64,000 bases of DNA from Strigamia acuminata (taxonomy: Eukaryota > Arthropoda > Chilopoda > Geophilomorpha > Linotaeniidae): contig OX442318.1 in assembly GCA_949358305.1 (NCBI GenBank), positions 6,620,501 through 6,684,500 on the forward strand. Direction: 5' to 3'. How positions within the stretch are numbered: the first letter of the stretch is position 1; every line of letters starts with the position of its first letter. Of this stretch, positions 57,009-64,000 are shown one piece after another. Below the pieces are notes generated by a model that was not told the DNA's origin, did no database searches, and saw only the letters and a list, made by a program, of their open reading frames with translations. The translations under genes were made by a program, and so were the position numbers.

Positions 57009-58700
57009 ATGTCATCTATTAGATTTGCGTTTTTCGTCTTTTTCTTTTACTTTTGCGCGTCTTCAACGAATGGAGAAGAGGAATTTATATTACAACAGCC
57101 CGAATATCCAGGTACATGTCCTCAAATTCCAAATCCGCTAAATCGTTCACCATCCCGATCTGAGGTAAATATTAATTATCTTCCGTATGGGGTAATAGTC
57201 GATGTAATAGTGTCTTTTCAATTTTAATATTGTAGATCGAAGGCCGATGGTTCATCATACGTTCTGGCCTTATACCAGAACAAGTAAACACCATGACCTG
57301 TGAGGTTTTTGATATAAATTTTGAATATCTGGGATTTCTTAATACTGTACAGGGTGTCTCGCCGAACACCTACCAGGTGAATTATTTCATAATCATGTTA
57401 ATTCAAAAAAACTTTTGATTATGAATTTAAGTAAATGACAGGTGACGAATTCAATGAAACATGTTAAATTCGTGTGACATTGTTGCATCACTGTTTTGCA
57501 ACTCGTAACTTTTAAACCAACAATGCTACGCAAAAAATGTTAATTGCAAAGTTGTAGAGGACCATCTAATTAGTCTAGAACTGTTCTTAAACAAATTATT
57601 TCTTACCGAAAAGTTTTGAGAAAAAAAGGTTTGAAAGATTGGTCTACTCAGACTTGTAACTCAGCTTTGTAACCTAAAACTATTGAGTATTGAGGTAACC
57701 AAGCTAATCCTTAATTAGGACACTTTATTGGGTCATACTTGTAAGTAGAAGAGAGGAAACACAGAAGAAAGAAAATAATTTATTTTGGGAATACATTCCA
57801 CATGATAGTTTTAGGTTATAAAGCTGAGTAGACTAACATTTCAAACCTTTTTTTCTCAAAACTTTTCAGTAAGAGATAATTTTTTTAAGAACATTTCTAG
57901 ACTAATTAGATGGTTCCCTACAACTTTGCAATTGACATTTTTTGCCTAACATTGTTGGTTTAAAAGTTACGAGTTGCAAAACAGTGATGCAACAATGTCA
58001 CATGAATTTAACATGTTTCATTGAATTCGTCACATGTCATTTACTTCAATTCATAATCAAAAGTTTTTTTGAATTAACATGATTATGAAATAATTCACCT
58101 GGTAGGTGTTCGGCGAGACATCCTGTATATTATTGTCAGTTAATGAAGCGGGGTATATCTTGTTCATTTAAATAATTCAACGCTAACTATTCAATCGTAC
58201 CTAACTGAAACTTTCTTTTTCTCAGTAAATTTAAAACTAGACGTACAAAACTGATTCCAAAACACACACCAGATGGAACCATTTACGCATCAGAGTTAGA
58301 TGCAAGTTGTAAGAAAAACTTGAACAACCCAGTTGTAAGCTGAAAATTTCTGCCGATTAATCCTTGTTTATTTTCAGATAAAGGAGTAATACGCTTTGTG
58401 GATCGCGATTTTTTTATTTTCATTTCAGTTGCATGTAAAGGAAAACCGACTCACAACCGTAAGAATTCATTCCACGTGTTCAAAATTCGATGTTTCATTG
58501 AGTTTAAACATTTTGTTTTTTTACTTCTAGGGGGTCTTGTAGTTGGTGTTCGTAAGTTACCAGCTGATCGAAGCATAATACAGAAAATTAATGAAAAAAT
58601 TCAAGACCTAGAACATAACAGATTTAAAACTAATGATGTAACTGAAATATTACACTCCAAATGTAATTATCCACTACCTCCCAAATTTACTTTATTTTGA
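57009..58700 (+). pseudogene. Lipocalin copy C, exon 2 split by a foldback element
   Basis: Exon 1 (57009-57164), the start of exon 2 (57236 onward with IEGRWFIIRSG), exon 3 (from 58226), exon 4 (58378-58458) and exon 5 (58531-58700) all match copies A and B. A 776-bp element at 57350-58125 interrupts exon 2 after the codons for GFLN. The end of exon 2 resumes at about 58128 with TTGTCAGTTAATGAAGCGGG. A donor-like CAGGTGAATT in the left arm of the element does not restore the phase with exon 3, so a normal lipocalin is unlikely unless the element is spliced out exactly. Confidence 0.75.
57350..58125. mobile_element. Foldback element with ~340-bp inverted arms
   Basis: Begins CAGGGTGTCTCGCCGAACAC and ends GGTGTTCGGCGAGACATCCTG, its reverse complement, flanked by TA on each side. 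The arms stay complementary almost to the centre (about 57695 and 57800), leaving a loop of about 100 bp. No ORF. Ends and TA target suggest a mariner/Tc1-type non-autonomous element. Confidence 0.82.
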
Positions 58701-59746
58701 AATTTAAGTTAAATATTAATTTGTTTCGTGGGGTGATGATAATAAAAGTTGTATAATGCATTCTTCACACGGTTTTGTTATTTGCATAAAAAAGGTCGGA
58801 TAATGACATCCATACATCAAAAATCGAATACAGTAGAACCTCGTTACAACTAACGACGACATAACGAATACAGTATTTCGTTATAACGAATACTTAAAAA
58901 TGGCTTGGTTGGTTGGCCATAGAACACCATGTTAAAAAAGTTTGATTTACTGAACCAATAATCCCGACAATTACTCAAGCGCGAGGTGTATTTTATACGA
59001 GAATTTGTCTATTGGAAATGCTGGTAATTATTTCTACAACGTATAATGAATGTAGTAATGCTTCATCGTGGATTTTCCCTTTAGTATTTCTCCAAATACC
59101 ATACTGTAGTGGCTTTATTTCAACCTCGGTTGCCTAAGCAGCCGAAGTAACAATACATGCTCTTGACAACTATGAAAACACAACATTCCCAATTACTTTA
59201 TACAGTGTATATCTTTTTATTGTTTCTTTAATAGGTTTAGTGAGAAGCATTTGAATGTACTGTACAATAGGACTTGGTTATAACTTATAAAGAACCGCGA
59301 TATAAAGAATTTTTTATTATAATGAACTATTGAAAATGATCGGTTCTATTCATTCATGTATTTTATTTTGTAAAAATAGGAAAAAAGATTTCACACCTAC
59401 AAAAGTGTAATCTTCCACCTTTTAACACCTCAATTTTTTCAGTGTATTCATGTGTACTTGGTGCCCCCTTATATTCAGATTCCATATTTTAAATTTAAAA
59501 TATTTTAAATTTATAAAATTTATAAAAACTTTCTATAAATTCAAAATCATAATGTATTAAATTGAGTATTAACACAACTAATTATTGCATTGTCAATTTA
59601 ATGATATAATTTAAGAGTTTAAAATTTCGCATCTGTTAGAAGTCGTAAAAATTAGTGAAAAAGTGCGTGATAGACGATGAAATCATTATTCAACGACTCG
59701 TTACACGCAGCCAGGTTGCATCTATCTCGTTCAACGTAGCTCAGAA
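58701..59746. other. Spacer between lipocalin copies C and D
   Basis: Contains a pogo-like MITE fragment from about 58831, sequence shared with 45060-45170, a block at 59375-59480 that repeats 45275-45370 and the conserved leader before the next lipocalin start. No gene is seen. Confidence 0.55.
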
Positions 59747-59941
59747 ATGTCGTTTATTAGATTTGCGTTTTTCGTCTTTTTCTTTTACTTTTGCGCGTCT
59801 TCTGGGAATGAACTACAAAACCCGTTGGGAGTAAAAAACGAGTTTGGACTACAAAACGAGTTTATACCACAATATCGCCAATATCCAGGCAAATGTCCTG
59901 AAATTTCAGATGTGATGAACATTTACCCAACCAAAACTTCG
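59747..59941 (+). CDS. Lipocalin copy D, first exon only
   Basis: A 65-codon first exon starts with the same signal peptide (MSFIRFAFFVFFFYFCASS) and ends at a donor GTAAATATT like the other copies. The mature N-terminus is different and longer, with the repeated word LQN-like (LQNPLGV, LQNEFIP) before YPGKCPEIS. No exon 2 with IEGRW is found in the remaining 4 kb, which is taken up by a GC-rich insert. The other exons may lie beyond the right edge, or the copy is truncated. Confidence 0.6.
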
Positions 59942-61121
59942 GTAAATATTAACACTGAAAAAAAAGTAAATTTCCAAACATTTCCAAGTTAGAAATTGAT
60001 ATGGAAAATTTGAATTTACTATCATGAGAAAATCTGATGGAAATATGTTGGAAATATTTATATTTTTCTATACTTTTGAAAATTAGTAGTAAATCCTAGA
60101 CATGAAAACTAATATTTCCAATAAGTTGTAAATTTATTGTTTGAAATATGATTCCAATCAGTTTTTTTTCAGATGGAAATGTGTTGTAAATGTCATTTCA
60201 CAATGATTGTAAAAAAAAATGTAAAAGCAAAAAGATACATAAAATTTAAATATAACATGTCGCGTCCTACTTGGTATAGGTTTAAATAGCGCTAACGTGT
60301 AATACTTTACCTGTGATCAATTATGTAAATACCCAAATGAATACCAAATGTATGTAAATAAACAGGTAATTTATTCACCAGGCTTTATGCCTTTAAAATA
60401 CACTCAGTAATAATTCTAGAGTCGACGTGGTCAGCGTCGAACAAAGGATTTCTCAAGATGGCGTCGTCGATTCCGCGTGGTCGGCGGAACAAAGGCGGCG
60501 TCTCGAGTTGTCGTTAATTCGTCACGGATTCGTCTTCACGGACGCGGTGGAATGCTCTTTCGAGTCTTCTATCCGTGCCTGTTGTCTAGGGTTTGTTTAG
60601 CGTCGCAGAGGCCTCGTCTAGGAACTTTGGGGTTCCCTACAAAGCACTCGGACACTTACTTCGGCGAATAATCGTCTGGGCGATTATTCTGGGTGATTTC
60701 ACAAGGGCTATTCTCGTGCTTTCGCAGGAATAGCTCGCAAGTGACTTCGTGAGAGTTACAGTTTGCACTTTACTCAGCGATCCTCGATCAATCCTAACTT
60801 GTAGTTGAAGTTGGCCTGACGGTGAGGTAGTTGCTGTGTTCTTGGTGTCGTTTGTGTAAGTTCTCACTTTAGGCGGGAAACACAGCCTTTTATGCAGTGG
60901 GGTGAAGGGCCGGCGATCAACCAATGGGGGCTGACCATCAGCCGCTTCCTCCCCCTCGGGGCACACACCTGCCATGGGGAGGTGGAGCCAACTCGGGGGG
61001 GAACGACTCTTCAATCACAGTGACTCAGAGGACAAGCATCCGCCCTGGGGGGACACTTATCCAACTGGGTCACCACACGTCCCTCCTCCAGCTTCGATCT
61101 CGGATCGGAGCGATCTCAATT
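59942..61121. other. Transition to GC-rich element
   Basis: 59942-60300 is AT-rich, with words such as GGAAATATTTATATTT and no gene. From about 60400 composition rises sharply in GC. A minus-strand AATAAA at about 60370 would suit the 3' end of the minus-strand unit to its right, so 60300-61120 may be its 3' untranslated region or LTR. No second copy of this stretch is in the window to prove an LTR. Confidence 0.4.
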
Positions 61122-64000
61122 TTATCGCTCTCCTCTGCGAAGAGCCGGCAGCACTCCTCTGCATGGGCGGAGGATCACTGGTGGCACTGCCGGGGGCGGC
61201 GGTGGTAAATCCGGGGGCAGAGAGGTTGTCAGATCCGCAGGATTCTGTCGCTCGTTGATGAAGTACTGCGGGTGACCGCCGACCGGCTCGCCAATCAGTC
61301 CCGTACGTTCGTGGATCCAAATCCGGGTGGATGCCGGGAATCGGTCGGGAACGAGCCGGATCCTTCGCGACTCGGCGCTCGATCCGGGTTTCCGGTGGGC
61401 TCGCAAGATTCGGCGATGGAAGACGGCGTCCATGGTAGATCGGGCCTCTCTGTTCAGCCATTTGAGGACCGACTCGCCGTGATCATCGGAGTCAATGATG
61501 CGTTGTCGCGTGAACTCCGACATCTGAAGGAAGGGGTATTCCACTCCCAGCCTCAAATAAAGCTGCGCTGCTGGGGGCGGCGGAGGCGATGGAGGAAGTG
61601 GAATCTCCATTGGACTCTCCAACGGTGGCGTAGCCGGCTCTGTTGTAAGAGCGGCCAGCTCTGCCGCTGGTGGCGAAGGAGAGGGCAGCGGAGGAGTTCG
61701 CGGTCCTCGGTTGGAGCGCTTCGGAATCAATTTGGGTCGATTCGCATACCGCTTCTCCTTTGGGAATACCGGCTTTGGGGTCGGTATGTATGGTTGGACC
61801 GCCGCCTCTGGGGGGGCGGTCTCGATGGCCTGTGGGAGGCTCGCTGTCGTTCCCGGTATCTCCGGAGCCTCCCGAATTGTTCGCAACAAGGAAGGGTGGA
61901 CTCCGGGGTTCCGGTAGCGGAATGCCAACGAACGCATCTTCGAAAACTGCAGGCCTGGGTTCTCCGTATTCCTGGCCAGGTCGAAGCGCAGCGAGGCGGG
62001 CTCAGGAGTCCATCCGGCCCATACCTGGTACAACGCCCGAGGAAGGTGAACTCCCTCACGGTCGACGATTGTCCAGGCCGCCATAGCCTGCCGACTGTCC
62101 AAGAAGACGCCCAGGGACAGCAGCTGGGCCATGACGTTCGTCACTGCCAAATTCAAACTGCTCCGATGGCAGGGGTGAGCGCGGTCCGGATTGCCACTGA
62201 ATTGTTGTGACAGCGTCCGCATCTGTTCGATCGCCCAATTGATGTGGTGGGTTTGGGCGGCGTCGGCCTGTCGTATGGCCAACTCGGCAATCGCGGGGTT
62301 CTCGTATTCGGCCAGATATTCTTGTAGCTCGCTGAGTGGGGGATAGGCCGCTTCACGCCGGCATCGAGCGTCCATCTCTCGCTGGGCGTACCATTCGGCG
62401 TTGCGATAAGGTCGACACACTCGTGGCGTTGGGGGTGACGGTGGACGGCCCAGCCCGGGTAGATTATCGTATCTGACCCGCTTCGGAGCTGGATCCCCCA
62501 CCGGAATCATCCGGGGAGGGGTCCAAGCGGTCACGGCTGGGTTTGTACCCTCGAGGAGTGGCGGCCATCGCGATTGCACTTGTGGGGGCACAAGCGCGGT
62601 GGGCACAGCCGGTGTTGAGCCCGACGGCCGGTTGGCCGCGTATCCTCGGAAGGCGTTCTTCAATGCTACGGCCAGATCCTGTTTTGTAACCGGCCCATCT
62701 TTGTCCGACTCATCTGGGGACATTTGCTCTTCCGTCAACTCTCCCAAATCAATCTCTGCTTGGCGCCTGGACGGTCCAGCCGTGGGTCCGAGACTCTGGG
62801 GTTCGGACCGTTTCGCGGCGGCCATCTCTCGCTCCTTCTCTAATCCCTTAGCTATCAGGGATTGTGCTCGCAACTTCTGACGTACTTTGCGCTTTCGATT
62901 CCTCCGGGTGCTGGCTGCGACGGATCTTCGTTGGGCCGTCCTCTGGGGGACGTCCGTCGGAGAATTCGGTCTCTGGTGTGATGAGACGGTTCGTCGCGAC
63001 GAGGATTGATCTGACGACTGTGTGGTAATCGCCATGAACAACGAGGATCTTTTCTTTCCTCGATCTTGGTGTGTCTCGGTCCTCGCAGCCCAGTGGGCGG
63101 AAGATTCGACTGTTCGCTCAGCCCGCGCGTCGTCTGGCGAGGCAGGCTCGAGCGTTACTACTCGGCGACACTCCGAGCGCACGACAACTCGAGTTCGGGA
63201 ACTGGAGCTGCTCGAGCGGCTGCGGTAGTCGCGGCTCGTTGACGGGCCGGCCTCTATTGGGGAGACGGCCTGTCTTCTTCGTGCGGGTCCGCGTGGGGCG
63301 GACTCCGCCGGACGCTTCGATCTTCTGTGATGGCGGCGACTTCCCAGGATACCAGCGTGGTATAACTGCCACATCTCAGACTGCGTGGCCGTAAAATTCG
63401 CCGGCGGTATCCATCTGGGTGTCAGATGATCTTCTTCGATGTCGCGAAGCCATCTACGGATTTCTTCGGGGGAGAAACCGTTTCTCTCGAGAACTCGGGT
63501 TACTCCGTGAGTCTCGGTGCGCTTTAAGCGTTTGATCTCGTCGTCCACTATTCTCTGGCGGGCTGCCAAGGTCGGGGCCTCGCTCCACCTATGGGAGGTG
63601 TGCAGCTCGGCCACCGTGCCTGGGTAAGCCTCTTCCAGGTACCCGGAGTAAACGGGGCTCGGCGGATCCGCATCGGGTGGGATCCGCGGCCCCACTCGCT
63701 CCCTCATCTCCTTCGTCATGCACTCGACCAGCGTTTTTGATCGCTCGAATTTTTCCTCGAGGGTCCTGGAATACATCAATCGGATTTTCCAGGCGCTGGT
63801 CTCTGCAGGATAGGCCTGCCGCAGGTAAATCGGCAGGGCTCCGCGAAAGATGTTGTTGGCGGTTGACGCCGTCGGAGGCAGGGCGTCCCACGATTCTAGC
63901 GGGTCGACCTGAATAATTTTAGATCACAAGATTAATATAATAAATCCCAGTTAACGATGGGGATCAGAAATATGCTCAAGATCGACGGTGGCAGCAACTC
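60300..64000 (-). mobile_element. Putative retroelement running off the right edge
   Basis: A block of strikingly higher GC starts near 60400 and contains one long minus-strand frame. Its position between the first exon of lipocalin D and the missing rest of that gene is what an insertion would give. The left border is only approximate, no terminal repeat or target duplication can be checked, and the class is unknown. Confidence 0.4.
61122..63910 (-). CDS. Unrecognised GC-rich ORF, probably retroelement gag-like
   Basis: The frame is open from about 63910, where TTATTCAG|GTCGAC could be a splice acceptor (an in-frame stop lies just upstream), to 61122; the first ATG is at 63774-63776. At least 884 residues. 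The N-terminal part is helical and charged (EEKFERSKTLVECMTKEMRE), with a repeated element (YLRQAYPAETSAW and YLEEAYPGTVAEL). Then come long basic and Ser-rich stretches, a middle block (AELAIRQADAAQTHHINWAI), and a proline-rich C-terminal third. No zinc knuckle, protease, RT or other domain is recognised. Composition is much richer in GC than the host genes, and it follows a broken lipocalin copy, both of which suggest a mobile element extending past the right edge. A fast-evolving host gene cannot be ruled out. Confidence 0.5.

Noticed and set aside
61272-62210. Plus-strand frame of 312 codons in the GC-rich block
   Set aside because: Opposite to the much longer minus-strand frame, rich in R, W, G and S as antisense shadows usually are.

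Overview
This window is eukaryotic nuclear DNA from an arthropod. The genes are spliced with GT-AG introns, and the closest matches I can name from memory are arthropod or animal families: CYP18A1/CYP306A1-type P450s, translin, DCAF1, DCAF11, a sorting nexin and insect-type lipocalins. I cannot fix the species. The DNA is AT-rich; most introns are 50-150 bp, but nearly every long intron or spacer is filled by its own private minisatellite.

Layout. 0.8-9.4 kb: two clan-2 cytochrome P450 genes on the minus strand, the first CYP18A1-like and the second most like CYP306A1, the pair linked across arthropods in ecdysteroid metabolism. 9.4-16.6 kb: no gene seen, only minisatellites and A/C-rich tracts. 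16.9-21.8 kb (minus): DCAF11, a WD40 substrate receptor for CUL4-DDB1. 22.6-28.9 kb (minus): a complete ten-exon RBR ubiquitin ligase with a HOIP/LUBEL-type catalytic core but an unusual architecture: two CCCH zinc fingers and a UBA in front, and three NZF fingers behind the LDD. Its sixth intron carries a 2.1 kb LTR element coding for one protein I do not recognise. 30.3-31.0 kb (minus): translin, intronless. 31.9-33.8 kb (minus): SNX21/SNX20-like PX protein. 34.1-35.5 kb (plus): intronless BTB zinc-finger protein, divergent from the sorting nexin. 35.9-44.4 kb (plus): DCAF1 (VprBP/Mahjong) in 22 exons.

From 44.4 kb on, the window is a segmentally duplicated, transposon-rich region: an array of lipocalin genes (two intact, one split by a long foldback element, one represented by its first exon, one C-terminal remnant), a duplicate of the DCAF1 last exon, an intact-looking Ty3/Gypsy retrotransposon inserted inside that duplicate, and several MITEs. 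The last 3.6 kb is a GC-rich block with a long minus-strand ORF, probably a retroelement that runs past the right edge.

Three ubiquitin-pathway genes (DCAF11, the RBR ligase, DCAF1) sit within 28 kb; I treat this as coincidence. The strongest candidate for something undescribed is the CCCH-UBA-RBR-LDD-NZF ligase; next are the small LTR element in its intron and the GC-rich element at the right end. All exon boundaries were read by eye from splice sites and reading frame, without transcripts or database searches.
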